39,576 nt of DNA from an uncultured Anaerolineae bacterium (GTDB lineage Bacteria; Chloroflexota; Anaerolineae; Aggregatilineales; Phototrophicaceae). Both the position numbers and the translations under genes were made by a program. The DNA lies in contig CALDYP010000089.1 of NCBI GenBank assembly GCA_937944445.1, positions 1 to 39,576 of the forward strand, written 5' to 3'. Below the pieces are notes generated by a model. That model was not told the origin of the DNA and ran no database searches. It saw only the letters and a list, made by a program, of their open reading frames with translations. Below are positions 16,007 to 25,139 of the stretch, one piece after another. How positions within the stretch are numbered: position 1 is the stretch's first letter; every line of letters starts with the position of its first letter.

Positions 16007-17302
16007 ATGAAAGTTGCCGTCATCGGGGGCGGGTCTTCGTACACGCCGGAGCTAATCAACGGGTTCTTGGAGCGCCACGCGACGCTGCCGATCAGCGAGT
16101 TGTGGCTCATGGATGTGCGGCCGGAACGATTGGAGGTGGTGGGCCAGTTCGCGCAGCGCATGGCAGCTGCTGCGGGCAGCCCGTTCCGAGTGATCCTCAC
16201 AACCGATCAGCGCGCGGCCATACAGGGGGCGCAGTACGTCACCACGCAGCTGCGGGTGGGGTGGATGCAGGCGCGGCGGGAAGATGAATACTTGGGCCGT
16301 CGGCATGGCCTCGTCGGCCAAGAGACGACCGGCGTCGGCGGGATGGCGAAGGCGCTGCGGACGATTCCGGTCATCTTGCAGATCGCGCGCGACATGGCCG
16401 AGCTGGCCCCCGGCGCGCTCTTGGTCAACTTCACCAACCCGGCGGGGCTGGTGACGGAGGCGTTGGCGCGCTATGCCCCGGACGTGGCGAGCGTCGGCGT
16501 GTGCAATGTGCCGCTCACGGCCAAGATGGACATCATCGCAGGGCTGAACGCCAGCGGGCTGACCGTTGACCCGGCCCGCGCGCGGCTCGACACGCTCGGC
16601 CTCAACCATCTGACGTGGCATCGCGGCTTCACCGTGGACGGGGAAGACGTGTGGCCGCAGATCTTGTCGCTGTACGCCGCGCGGCTGCGCAGCGGCGAGG
16701 AAGACGACTTCGACCCGGACACCGTCGAAACGCTGCGGATGATCCCCAATTACTACCTGCGCTACTACTACTACACACAGCAGGTGATCGCCAGCCAACA
16801 AGCATGGGAACGCAGCCGAGCGGAAGAGGTCATGTTGATTGAACAGGAGCTGTTCGCTCAATACGCCGAGCCAGACCGCACCCACCCCCCCGACGGCCTG
16901 ATGAAGCGCGGCGGGGCGTACTACTCGACGGTGGCGACGCAGCTGCTCAACGCGCACTACAACGACCTGAACGAGGAACACGTGGTCAACGTGCGCCACA
17001 ACGGGGCGGTGGCGGGCTGGCCGTCAGATTGGGTGTTGGAGCTGCCGTGCCGTATTGGGCGGGCAGGCGTGCAGCCTATCCCGACGGAGCCGCTGCCGCT
17101 GGCGTGTTACGGCCTGCTGTCGCAAGTCAAGGCGTATGAGATCCTCACTGCGCAAGCGGCGGCTGAGGGGCGCTATGAGGCGGCCTATGAGGCGCTGCTC
17201 GTCCACCCGTTGGGGCCGAGCGCTGACCGCGTGAAAGCAGTTCTAGACGACATGATCGCCACCCATCAGCCGTATCTGGACTACCTGCGCAGGGGCGGTT
17301 GA
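16007..17302 (+). CDS. Glycoside hydrolase family 4 (6-phospho-beta-glucosidase-like)
   Basis: This 431-residue protein has the NAD-binding start VAVIGGGSSYTPELI (4-18) of family GH4, then NFTNPAGLVTEAL (141-153), metal ligand Cys166 in GVCNVP and His201 in LGLNHLTWHRGF. GH4 enzymes cleave glycosidic bonds by a redox-elimination route using NAD+ and Mn2+. The closest pattern is the 6-phospho-beta-glucosidase branch, but no PTS gene is in the window, so the true substrate may be unphosphorylated. The ATG at 16007 was chosen because AGGGGGGA lies just upstream and the Rossmann motif then starts at residue 3. The upstream in-frame start at 15968 would add a tail without homology. It converges on the GH35 gene with a 2-nt gap. 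Confidence 0.87.
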   Translation: MKVAVIGGGSSYTPELINGFLERHATLPISELWLMDVRPERLEVVGQFAQRMAAAAGSPFRVILTTDQRAAIQGAQYVTTQLRVGWMQARREDEYLGRRHGLVGQETTGVGGMAKALRTIPVILQIARDMAELAPGALLVNFTNPAGLVTEALARYAPDVASVGVCNVPLTAKMDIIAGLNASGLTVDPARARLDTLGLNHLTWHRGFTVDGEDVWPQILSLYAARLRSGEEDDFDPDTVETLRMIPNYYLRYYYYTQQVIASQQAWERSRAEEVMLIEQELFAQYAEPDRTHPPDGLMKRGGAYYSTVATQLLNAHYNDLNEEHVVNVRHNGAVAGWPSDWVLELPCRIGRAGVQPIPTEPLPLACYGLLSQVKAYEILTAQAAAEGRYEAAYEALLVHPLGPSADRVKAVLDDMIATHQPYLDYLRRGG

Positions 17303-17304
17303 GC

Positions 17305-19347
17305 TTACGGTTGACCCGTGTGAAGCTGCCCCTTGAGGAAGAGAAAATCGCCCGCCGTGTCGAGTTCAATCACGCGGTTCTCCCAACGCACGCTGGGTTT
17401 GACGCGCACGCCCACCCAATCGTTGACCCCTTTGCACAGGGCGCTGAGGATGTGCCGCCCTTTGACGTGCAGGATCGCGCCGCTGGCCGGGGCAGCCTTG
17501 ACCGTGAGCGGGATCGTCGCTTGATTGAACGGGACGTTGAAGCTGGCGAAGGGCGTGTCCCCTTTGGGGATGAGCACGATCAGCGTCGCTTCGTCGTCTT
17601 GCTGCCACATCCAAGCTGTTCCGCGGCCCTGCGTGAGGACAGGGCGGGGGACGTGCGCTAGGGCCGGCAAGATGTCTTCCAACTTGTTGAGCGACAGCGC
17701 GCCCGGCACGGAATGATCGCCGAGGATGTAGACGCGCCCGCCTTTCGTTTGATAGGTCTTGAGGGTTTGGCGAATGTGGCTGCTGAGGTCGTCCCCGCGG
17801 GCGAGCACCACCATCGGCCAGCGGGCGAGTTCTTGCGCGGTGGCGTGATCCAACGAGACGATGCCGTAGTCTAAGCCGTGCGCGTGCATCAGCCGTTGGA
17901 ACTGGTTGAGCGTCGGGCCGTAGGTGGGCGCTGCTTGCCACATGCTGGCGTAACAGTGCGCTTGCACCAGCCCGAAAGCGCACGGCTGATTGGGGCGCGC
18001 GGTGAGCATGAACTCGCCGTGTTCTTTGAGGAACCGGTTCAGCCAGCCCGCGATGGTCGCTTTGTAGCTGGCGCTGCCGTCCTCGCGGATGGGGGAGGCG
18101 TCGGGGTAGGGGCGTTCGTGCAGCGCGTCGAGGTGATCATCCCATGCGGCGGTGTTCACGCCGGTGTAGAGGTTGCAGCCGGTTGCGCCGCCGGCCAGCG
18201 CGAGCAGGGTCTGAAAGTAGCTGGTGGCTGGCTCGACATAAGAGGCGTCGTAGAGCTGGCTGAAGCCCCAATTTTCCTCATAGTTGGCCCCTCTGGCGCG
18301 CTTGGCCGTGAGCAGGTAGCGGTCGAAGGCGCTGGCGTCTGCGCTCACGTCGCCGATCCAATTCGTGAAGCCGTAGTGCACCTGTGGGTAGCGCTCCGGC
18401 TCGACTCGCGCCAGCCATGCGTCCGTGCCGTGCGGGTCGCTCACGGGCGGGTTGAGGTTGACCACCGTCGGGGCGTTCACGTTCAGGGCGTCTAGCCACT
18501 CTGTGTAGATTTCGCCCAGATAATGAGCGCTGAAGCTGCCCCAGTCGTGATACTGCGCTGTTTGCTGTGCGGTTGGCGTTGCGCCGGGGTGCGCGCGCGG
18601 CGCGTCGATTTCGTCCCATGTGTCGTGTTCTGTGCCGTGGCGGGCGTTGTAGGCGTCTAGGTCGGCGTATTGTGTTTGCAGCCAGCGGCGATAGATCGAG
18701 AGGGCGCTTGGGCTGTAGTCGTAGTCCCAGACGGGCGCTTGACCATCGCTGTAAACCCCCTCATTGGCAATCTGCACGGCGACAATCGGGCCGTTGGGGT
18801 GAAGATGGGGTGTGATGACCGCTTGGCCGACGCTGCGCAGCCAAGCGCGCGTGGCCGCGAGGAAAATGGGGTCAAACGGGGCGGGCAGGGCTTGTTCCAC
18901 CCCGCTGATGAACCCGTCGCTGTCGCGGGCGGCGCTGCTCCACGTGTTGGCCTGCCCCTGTGCGTTCTGCCACGCGCTGATCGCGGGGTTGTGCGTCGGG
19001 GAGAGCCAATCCGGCAGGCCGCCGAAGTTGGTTTCCGCGTGGATGAACGGCCCCGGCTTGGCCAACGCCCACAAGCCCAACTGGTGAACTTGTTGGACGA
19101 ACGCGATCACGTTGCGGTTGGGCTGTGTCTGGCCGGTGAAGTCGTAGTCTGCGCTCTCTGTCGGTTGATGATGCCGCCACGGGATGTAGAAGGTGACAAC
19201 GTCCACGTGGCACACATCGCGCAGCTGCGTCAGGCGCTGCGCCCAATTCTGCGGGTCGTCGCGGTAATAGGGGTAATCCGCGCTGAGCAGCATCTTGGGG
19301 GCGTTGTTCACGAGAAATGTGCCGTTTTGGAGTTGAAATGAAGGCAT
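17305..19347 (-). CDS. Glycoside hydrolase family 35-like beta-galactosidase
   Basis: This 680-residue protein has an N-terminal TIM barrel resembling GH35: LSADYPYYRDDPQNWAQRL (21-39), VVTFYIPWRHHQP (50-62), then KPGPFIHAETNFGGLPDWL (97-115). The acid/base Glu is probably Glu196 in VQIANEGVY, where GH35 usually has ENEYG. The nucleophile would be Glu357 or Glu358 (ANYEENWGF). The region from 206 to 250 looks GH42-like, so it is a diverged clan-A enzyme. C-terminal parts resemble the trimerisation-like domain and beta-sandwich found in such enzymes. No signal peptide is seen, so it is cytoplasmic, acting on imported oligosaccharides. An AAAGGG box precedes the ATG at 19347. Substrate is unproven. 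Confidence 0.85.
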   Translation of the reverse strand: MPSFQLQNGTFLVNNAPKMLLSADYPYYRDDPQNWAQRLTQLRDVCHVDVVTFYIPWRHHQPTESADYDFTGQTQPNRNVIAFVQQVHQLGLWALAKPGPFIHAETNFGGLPDWLSPTHNPAISAWQNAQGQANTWSSAARDSDGFISGVEQALPAPFDPIFLAATRAWLRSVGQAVITPHLHPNGPIVAVQIANEGVYSDGQAPVWDYDYSPSALSIYRRWLQTQYADLDAYNARHGTEHDTWDEIDAPRAHPGATPTAQQTAQYHDWGSFSAHYLGEIYTEWLDALNVNAPTVVNLNPPVSDPHGTDAWLARVEPERYPQVHYGFTNWIGDVSADASAFDRYLLTAKRARGANYEENWGFSQLYDASYVEPATSYFQTLLALAGGATGCNLYTGVNTAAWDDHLDALHERPYPDASPIREDGSASYKATIAGWLNRFLKEHGEFMLTARPNQPCAFGLVQAHCYASMWQAAPTYGPTLNQFQRLMHAHGLDYGIVSLDHATAQELARWPMVVLARGDDLSSHIRQTLKTYQTKGGRVYILGDHSVPGALSLNKLEDILPALAHVPRPVLTQGRGTAWMWQQDDEATLIVLIPKGDTPFASFNVPFNQATIPLTVKAAPASGAILHVKGRHILSALCKGVNDWVGVRVKPSVRWENRVIELDTAGDFLFLKGQLHTGQP

Positions 19348-19507
19348 CAGATAAACCCTTTGTCAGTGACTCAGCAGATAGTATGACCATGCAAGGGCTT
19401 ACAGGCTACATCCAGTTTGAGTTGTATTAGAAAAGAGGCTGAACGAGTTGGATATGGCGCGCGATATTCAAGCAAGCTACATTTGATGTGCCCGAAAGGA
19501 TGCTTGC

Positions 19508-20734
19508 TTGACGACTGATATGATCCCACCGCGCACAAACTTTGTGCAAAATGTGCGCGATTTTCCACGTGCTTTGTCACTATCTGGCGCATTGGCTGGG
19601 TTTCTCGTGGTCATCACAGGGTATACTGGCCCGTTGCTGCTGGTGACGGCGGCCGCAGACGCAGCAAATTTATCACCAGAACTCACCGCCTCTTGGATCC
19701 TCTCGATTGCCATGGGCAACGGTTTGATGACCATCCTGCAATCGTTCTACTACCGCCAGCCCATCATCGCGCCGTGGTCAACGGCAGGGGTTGCGCTGCT
19801 GATTACGACACTGCCCACGATTACAATAGGGCAGGCGGTTGGCGCTTATATTGCTTGCGCTGTCGGGGTTGCGCTGGTAGGCGTCAGCGGCTTGTTCGGG
19901 CGTATGATGCGGCTTGTTCCGCTGCCTGTCGTCTCAGGGCTGCTAGCGGGCATTTTGTTCAACTTTGGCCGTGGTGTTTATGCTGCGTTGGGCCAAGCCA
20001 ACGAACCTGTTTTGTTCATCATGGTCTCTGCGATGATCTTCACATTCTTCTTGATGAAGCGCTTTGGCTCGCGCGCGCCTACGCTTGCTGTGATGATTGT
20101 GGGCGGGGTCATCGCTGCCGTCGGGGGGCAAATACAGTTCGAAGGGCTAGAACTGACGCTCACACGGCCTGTCTTCATTGCCCCAGAGTTTGACCTCAAC
20201 ATCATGCTGACTTTGGGCGTTCCGTTGATGGCGCTGGCGCTTACCTCACAGTATGCGCCGGGGGACGCTGTGCTGCGAACGAGCGGCTACGACGCACCTA
20301 TCAATGGCGTCCTGCGCAACACGGGGCTTGCCAGCGTCCTGATCGCGCTCTTCGGCGGCCACGGGGCCACGCTTGGGGCGCTCACAGCAGCGATGGTCGC
20401 CAGCCCAGAAAGCCAACCAGACCCTGACCGTCGATACGCTTCCTCGGTGGTGAGCGGCATCCTCTACGTCGTGTTCGGGATGTTTGGCACGACGATTTTT
20501 GCTTTCTTTGCAGGCTTCCCTAAGCTGCTCGTGGATGTCGTCGCGGGTTTGGCGCTCACTGGCACAATCGTGAGCGGCCTTGCCGCAGCCACCCTAGACC
20601 CCAAAGGGCGCGATGCCGGGATTGCCGCTTTCTTCATCACTGTGTCAGGGATTACGCTGCTAGGGATCGCCGCGCCGTTTTGGGGTCTGATCTTCGGGAT
20701 GGGGATTTACACATTGCTCAATAAATGGAAGTGA
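19508..20734 (+). CDS. BenE-type (benzoate/H+ symporter family) membrane transporter
   Basis: This 408-residue protein has about 11-12 hydrophobic segments. The motif GFLVVITGYTGPLLLVTAAADAA near residues 31-53 and the later PLPVVSGLLAGILFNFG match the BenE family, which contains benzoate/proton symporters, although many members carry other substrates. A TTG start at 19508 was chosen because AAAGGA lies 7 nt upstream; the in-frame ATG at 19520 would be 19 nt from it. It stands alone, facing away from the GH35 gene. No aromatic-degradation gene is nearby, so the benzoate label is only the family's name. Confidence 0.8.
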   Translation: MTTDMIPPRTNFVQNVRDFPRALSLSGALAGFLVVITGYTGPLLLVTAAADAANLSPELTASWILSIAMGNGLMTILQSFYYRQPIIAPWSTAGVALLITTLPTITIGQAVGAYIACAVGVALVGVSGLFGRMMRLVPLPVVSGLLAGILFNFGRGVYAALGQANEPVLFIMVSAMIFTFFLMKRFGSRAPTLAVMIVGGVIAAVGGQIQFEGLELTLTRPVFIAPEFDLNIMLTLGVPLMALALTSQYAPGDAVLRTSGYDAPINGVLRNTGLASVLIALFGGHGATLGALTAAMVASPESQPDPDRRYASSVVSGILYVVFGMFGTTIFAFFAGFPKLLVDVVAGLALTGTIVSGLAAATLDPKGRDAGIAAFFITVSGITLLGIAAPFWGLIFGMGIYTLLNKWK

Positions 20735-20771
20735 CGCCTGCTAACTCAGGGGGCTAGCTAACAGGCGTCAC
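20731..20771 (+). terminator. Perfect hairpin overlapping the BenE stop codon
   Basis: GTGACGCCTG (20731-20740) pairs exactly with CAGGCGTCAC (20762-20771). The stop codon TGA lies in the left arm. There is no T-run, so it may act as a Rho-independent-like pause or mRNA-stabilising structure rather than a classical terminator. Confidence 0.55.
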
Positions 20772-20820
20772 AAGATCCAAATCAAATGATAGCACATATT
20801 TTCTGAATGTAAAGAACTCT

Positions 20821-20941
20821 TGTTCGACCGGGAGTGTCTAAAGATAAACACGCGCCGAGCGCTGAAGCACTCGGCTAGGGCGCGCCCCTTGAAGGGGGCT
20901 AGGTGAGGCCTCTGTTCGAATTTAGACACTCCCTGTTCGAC
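20821..20941. mobile_element. MITE-like element, copy 2, with 8-bp target duplication
   Basis: A 104-bp element (20830-20933) has perfect 13-bp terminal inverted repeats, GGGAGTGTCTAAA and TTTAGACACTCCC. It is flanked by the direct repeat TGTTCGAC at 20821-20828 and 20934-20941, with one extra C on the left. The interior includes a hairpin, GCCGAG with CTCGGC. Its left end matches the right end of copy 1 (4093-4177) in reverse over about 21 bp. It lies between two convergent genes and encodes nothing. Confidence 0.88.
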
Positions 20942-20954
20942 TATTATGGGGATT

Positions 20955-21782
20955 CTAGACTTCTTCATGAATCGCGTCGGCGAGCTGCTGAGCCATCGCG
21001 TCGTTGGCAAATTCACGCAGTTCATGTTCTAGGTTGGCCAGTTCATCCCCGCCCGACATCAGATGAATCATCTCATCGCGCGTGATGTCCTGCTTGGTGA
21101 ACGTCCCGAGCGTCTGACCGCGCTTCAGGATGGTGAATCGGTCGCCGATGGGGTAGGCGTGATGCGGGTTGTGCGTGATGAAAATGACCGCCACGCCCTG
21201 CGCCCGCGCGCGCGCGATGTAGCGTAAGACGGTTCCGGCCTGCTTGACGCCCAGCGCGGAAGTCGGCTCATCTAAGATGAGCACTTTTGCGCCAAAGTAC
21301 ACCGCGCGCGCAATCGCCACCGACTGCCGCTCACCGCCCGACAGCGTGCCGACTGGCTGTTCTGGGTCGCGGATGTCGATGCCCATCTTGGCCATCTCAT
21401 CGCGGACGATGCGCTTAGCGGCGGCCATGTCGAAGCGCTTGAGCAAGCCGCGGCCAACGGTGGGTTCTGACCCCAAGAAGAAGTTACGGGCGATGCTCAT
21501 CAGCGGGATCATCGCCAAATCTTGATACACTGTGGCGATCCCATGATCTAAGGCGTCGCGCGGGGAACTGAAGGCAACCGGCCTGCCTTGCACGAGATAT
21601 TCCCCTTTGTCTGGCCGGTGCACCCCAGACAGGATCTTGATGAGGGTGGACTTGCCCGCGCCGTTATCGCCCAGCAGGCACATCACCTCACCCTGCTGAA
21701 GCCTCATCGACACGCCGTTCAAAGCGATCACGTTGCCGAAATACTTGTAGATTTCGCGAACTTCCAAGATTGGGGGCGTCAT
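20955..21782 (-). CDS. Sugar (probable inositol) ABC transporter ATP-binding protein, FrcA-like
   Basis: This 275-residue single-domain ATPase has Walker [10 protein letters not shown] (38-46), signature LSGGERQ (147-153), Walker [13 protein letters not shown] (Asp171, Glu172) and switch His in FITHN. It is last of a three-gene operon; its ATG lies 1 nt after the stop of the permease. In the fructose/ribose transporter class such short ATPases pair with one permease that dimerises. Being beside the iol genes, it probably powers inositol uptake; this is inference from context. The last 45 residues ([23 protein letters not shown]) form a charged helix not needed for ATP binding. Confidence 0.92.
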   Translation of the reverse strand: MTPPILEVREIYKYFGNVIALNGVSMRLQQGEVMCLLGDNGAGKSTLIKILSGVHRPDKGEYLVQGRPVAFSSPRDALDHGIATVYQDLAMIPLMSIARNFFLGSEPTVGRGLLKRFDMAAAKRIVRDEMAKMGIDIRDPEQPVGTLSGGERQSVAIARAVYFGAKVLILDEPTSALGVKQAGTVLRYIARARAQGVAVIFITHNPHHAYPIGDRFTILKRGQTLGTFTKQDITRDEMIHLMSGGDELANLEHELREFANDAMAQQLADAIHEEV

Positions 21783-21783
21783 C

Positions 21784-22857
21784 TCAGCGTGCCTCCGAAG
21801 CCAACTTGCGGATGTAGTTGTTCACGAGGACGGCGATGATGAGCATCGCGCCCATGAAGACGAGGAACCAGTCACTATCGATCCCTGTGAACACAATGCC
21901 TTGCTGCACCATCCCGAAGATGAGCGCGCCGAACGCTGCCCCGATGGCCGAGCCGTACCCGCCTGTCAGCAAGTTTCCTCCGATCACCACCGCGATGATG
22001 GCGTAGAACTCACGCGATTCGCCGCGCAGCGTGTCCGCGCTGCCCACTGAGAGCACTTGAATCGTCGCCACCAGCCAAGCCGAGGCGGCCGTGAGCATGA
22101 ACAGGATGATCTTCATCCGATTGACGGGCACACCGACGTTGCGCGCGGCCATCGCGTCGCCGCCAATGCCGAAAATCCAGTTGCCGGGGCGCGTGCGCAG
22201 CAAGACATATGTCGCAAGGGCAGCAATGAGCAGCCACCACAAGATCGAAATGGGGAAGTTGGCGCTCAGGCCGCGGGCAGAGGCTGGATCGACGATTGAC
22301 AGGACGGATGCGAAGACTTGTGAGGCGCTGTCGTAGCCCAGCGCGTCTTTGACCCCGCCGACTTGCGTGCGCCCAGTCACGAGGCGCGTGAGGCCGATGG
22401 TCAGGCCGCGGATGATGAACAACGTCCCGAGCGTGATGATGAAAGAGGGCAGCCGCGTTCGGATCACCAGCAGCCCGTTGATGGCCCCCACGACGAGCGC
22501 GACGATCAGCGATACGGCGATAGCCGCCCAGATGTTCCAACCCATCTGAACGCTGAGGATGGCGATGATCATGCCACACGCGCCGATCATCGAGCCGATG
22601 GACAAGTCAAACTCGCCACCGATCATCAACAGCGATACTGCTATGGCCAAGATGCCCAGCTCTGAGGCCACTGCCAGAAAGTTGGCCGAGCCTCTCAGGC
22701 TGACGAAACGATCCCCAGCCGCCAACGCGAAGATGATCCAGACGAGAATCGCGCCGCTGATCGCCCCCAGCTCAGGCCGCCGCAGCAGCTTCTTCAGGGC
22801 GCTCTCACGCCTGATGCGTTCGTCTGTTTTGTCACTTTGTCCTGCTATCGATGCCAT
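21784..22857 (-). CDS. Sugar (probable inositol) ABC transporter permease, RbsC/FrcC-like
   Basis: This 357-residue permease has about ten hydrophobic segments and the signature [23 protein letters not shown] near the first third, plus [29 protein letters not shown] near the end, both typical of ribose-type permeases. The ATG at 22857 was preferred over one at 22926, which would add 23 residues across an intergenic hairpin. It is the complete counterpart of the remnant at 6131-6721, and follows the binding-protein gene after a 100-nt gap with a hairpin. It should form the membrane channel for the same substrate as the binding protein. Confidence 0.92.
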   Translation of the reverse strand: MASIAGQSDKTDERIRRESALKKLLRRPELGAISGAILVWIIFALAAGDRFVSLRGSANFLAVASELGILAIAVSLLMIGGEFDLSIGSMIGACGMIIAILSVQMGWNIWAAIAVSLIVALVVGAINGLLVIRTRLPSFIITLGTLFIIRGLTIGLTRLVTGRTQVGGVKDALGYDSASQVFASVLSIVDPASARGLSANFPISILWWLLIAALATYVLLRTRPGNWIFGIGGDAMAARNVGVPVNRMKIILFMLTAASAWLVATIQVLSVGSADTLRGESREFYAIIAVVIGGNLLTGGYGSAIGAAFGALIFGMVQQGIVFTGIDSDWFLVFMGAMLIIAVLVNNYIRKLASEAR

Positions 22858-22903
22858 TAATTGATCGCCCCAAAATGACCATGAAAATAGTTGCAATAGG
22901 CGC

Positions 22904-22937
22904 AAAGAGGAAGACGGCTCGCGCAATCTTCCTCTTT
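22904..22937 (-). terminator. Perfect hairpin between binding-protein and permease genes
   Basis: AAAGAGGAAGA (22904-22914) pairs exactly with TCTTCCTCTTT (22927-22937) around a 12-nt loop. Read on the minus strand it falls 21 nt after the binding-protein stop. The right arm provides only a short U stretch, so it is more likely a partial terminator or 3'-end stabiliser that raises binding-protein mRNA above permease mRNA, a common arrangement in ABC operons. Confidence 0.65.
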
Positions 22938-22957
22938 TGTGTTGAATAGTTTCCGAA

Positions 22958-23917
22958 TTAGCGAGTGCCCGCCGCGCTCAGCTCGATGACTTGGGCGGCG
23001 GTCTCTTGGGTGACGAAGCCCGGCCCGGTCGGGATCAGAATCTGGCCCGGCGTGTTCAGGTTCTCCAAGAACAGCGTCATGTAGACGACCGCCAAATAGC
23101 CCTGCGTGTACTGCTGTTGGTCGATGGCGAACAGCATGTTGCCATCGCGCACGGCTGCCAGCACCTCCGGCGAGAGGTCAAACGTCGCCACTAGGATTTC
23201 GCCCATCATGCCTTCGCGCTCCAACGCCTCGAGGGCCGGGGCAGCGCCCGTCGGGCCGAGCGTGAAGATCGCGTCGATCGTCGGGTCAGCCGCCAGCGCT
23301 GCCGAGATGCGGTTGACCGTGCCAGTTGGATCGGCCAGCTCCACCGCCAGCACGCTCACCTTGCCGCCGGCCTCAGCCATCGCGTCGGTGAACCCTTGAC
23401 AGCGCAGATCCAGCCCGATGTTGCCCACTTCTTGATTGACGCACAGGGCGTTCGTCGCGCCCGCGGCGGCCATCCGCTGGCCCCCACCGTAACCGGCTTC
23501 GTACTCGGTCTGGCCGATGTGCGCCAGCACCCCCAACTCCTCGGCGACGTCGCTGCCCGAGTTGATCGAGATGACGGGGATGCCCGCCGCAATGGCCGTG
23601 CGAATGGCTGGCCCGAGCGCGTCCGGATCAGGGACAGAGACTACCAAGCCATCAGGTTCCGTGGCGATGGCCGCTTCAATCAACTGCGACATGGCTACCA
23701 TGTCGAAGGTGGCCGGGGCTTGATACTCGACACTCACGCGCATATCGGCTGCGGCTTGATCGACGCCTTTCTTGACGACTGACCAGAAGGGATCTGAAGC
23801 CTGCCCATGCGTGACAACTACAATGCGATAGGGGCGCATGTCCTGCGCTTGCGCCAGCGCGCCAAAGGCCAGCGCCGCAACCAACGTAACGATCACGAAC
23901 TTCACTAAACGAAACAT
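22958..23917 (-). CDS. Periplasmic sugar-binding protein (probable inositol), RbsB-like
   Basis: This 319-residue protein begins with a Sec signal peptide, hydrophobic core [19 protein letters not shown], with probable cleavage near residue 25. The mature part is a periplasmic-binding-protein fold of the ribose/galactose type ([64 protein letters not shown]). No lipobox is present. It is first of the transport operon. Location directly beside the inositol catabolic genes suggests inositol or a close relative as ligand. AGGAG lies 8 nt before the ATG. Confidence 0.92.
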   Translation of the reverse strand: MFRLVKFVIVTLVAALAFGALAQAQDMRPYRIVVVTHGQASDPFWSVVKKGVDQAAADMRVSVEYQAPATFDMVAMSQLIEAAIATEPDGLVVSVPDPDALGPAIRTAIAAGIPVISINSGSDVAEELGVLAHIGQTEYEAGYGGGQRMAAAGATNALCVNQEVGNIGLDLRCQGFTDAMAEAGGKVSVLAVELADPTGTVNRISAALAADPTIDAIFTLGPTGAAPALEALEREGMMGEILVATFDLSPEVLAAVRDGNMLFAIDQQQYTQGYLAVVYMTLFLENLNTPGQILIPTGPGFVTQETAAQVIELSAAGTR

Positions 23918-24065
23918 AAGTTGTGCTCCTCAAAAATACTTAAATCGGTCGAAAGTTACACAGAATCGTTGACGGTCATCTAACTTGCTTGTTCACTCCC
24001 TCCTGCATTGTCCAAGTACCATCCCCTACAGACACACGCTGTGAGCGCGTGGGTTGTATGCCGCT

Positions 24066-25088
24066 TTAGTCGCTTTGAACGTCATCCACTAGGACGACAC
24101 GCCCTTCATGCTGTGAGCGCGTGGCGGCGATGCCAATTTGCAGGGCAGCGCGCGCGTCCGCCGGGGTCACGATCGGCTCGCGGCCACCTTGCAAACAGTC
24201 CACGAAGTGCTCGATCTGCCGCGTGTAGGCCGCGCCGAAACGCTGCGGGAAGTGGGGGACAATGTCGTGATGCGCCCCATCTTTGGTGAGGATCGTGATG
24301 GGCGTGTGCTGCAAGTAACCGACCTTGATCGCGCCCTTCGACCCGACGATCTCACATTGGATGTCGTAGCCGTAGACGCCGGTTCGGCTCACTTCGACGT
24401 TGCCCAAGCCCCCACGCTTGAAGCGCAGATTGACCAGAGCGCTGTCGACGTCCCCCACTTGCTGAAGCTCAGGGTAGGCGAGGCTGGCCACTTCGGTGTG
24501 CACGCGCTCAACATCATCTCGCATCAACCAGCGCACGATGTCAAAATCGTGGATGCCCATGTCGATGATGAGGCCGCCGCTTATGGCGGGGTTCGCGTAT
24601 TCAAGGCTGGTTCGGCCGGCGTCGCGCCCGACGGATTTGATCAAGTTCGGCTCACCGATTACGCCGGCCTCGATCTGCTCATAAGCGCTGCGATAGGCCG
24701 CATCAAACCGCCGCATGAACCCCACTTGGAAGAGGACGCCCGCTTTCGCCACTGCCTCGAGCATCTCATCCGTCGCCTTGAGCGTGAGCGCGGTTGGCTT
24801 CTCACAGAAGATCTGCTTGCCTGCTTGGGCCGCGTCGATCACCACCTGCCGATGGGTGCTGGTGGGGGTGCTCACGATGACGCCGTGCAAGCCCGGATGT
24901 GCGAGCAGGTCGTGATGGCTGCGGTAAGACGCCACATCGCCTACATCGCCGCTGAAGGCTTTCAACACGTCTTCCCGTGGATCAGCGACGGCTACCAGCT
25001 TCGCTGTGCTGAGCTGCGTGGCCACGTGTTTTGCGTAGACCTGCCCCATCCGACCGAGACCGACGACGCCAATGTGAAGCTTTGCCAT
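24066..25088 (-). CDS. Inositol 2-dehydrogenase-like Gfo/Idh/MocA oxidoreductase
   Basis: This 340-residue protein has the Rossmann start IGVVGLGRMGQVYAKHV (6-22), EKPTALTL near residue 95, and the catalytic helix motif IIDMGIHDFDIVRWLM with Asp and His, as in IolG. A second, more typical iolG occurs in the rightward arm (30810-31835), so this one may act on another isomer such as scyllo-inositol, or on a different carbon. It lies on the leftward arm of the divergent promoter, ahead of the transport operon. The ATG at 25088 has AGGA about 10 nt upstream. The 148-nt gap to the binding-protein gene could hold a separate promoter. Confidence 0.88.
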   Translation of the reverse strand: MAKLHIGVVGLGRMGQVYAKHVATQLSTAKLVAVADPREDVLKAFSGDVGDVASYRSHHDLLAHPGLHGVIVSTPTSTHRQVVIDAAQAGKQIFCEKPTALTLKATDEMLEAVAKAGVLFQVGFMRRFDAAYRSAYEQIEAGVIGEPNLIKSVGRDAGRTSLEYANPAISGGLIIDMGIHDFDIVRWLMRDDVERVHTEVASLAYPELQQVGDVDSALVNLRFKRGGLGNVEVSRTGVYGYDIQCEIVGSKGAIKVGYLQHTPITILTKDGAHHDIVPHFPQRFGAAYTRQIEHFVDCLQGGREPIVTPADARAALQIGIAATRSQHEGRVVLVDDVQSD

Positions 25089-25139
25089 TTATCTGATGTC
25101 CTAAAATACGCCAGAGCACTTTTGGCCAATTTTATGGGT

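Noticed and set aside
19348..19507. Promoters for GH35 and BenE in the divergent gap
   Set aside because: Only partial -10 or -35 matches with wrong spacing were found, so none is annotated.
20830..20933. Possible riboswitch or tRNA-like fold
   Set aside because: Terminal inverted repeats with flanking direct repeats explain the structure better as a mobile element.
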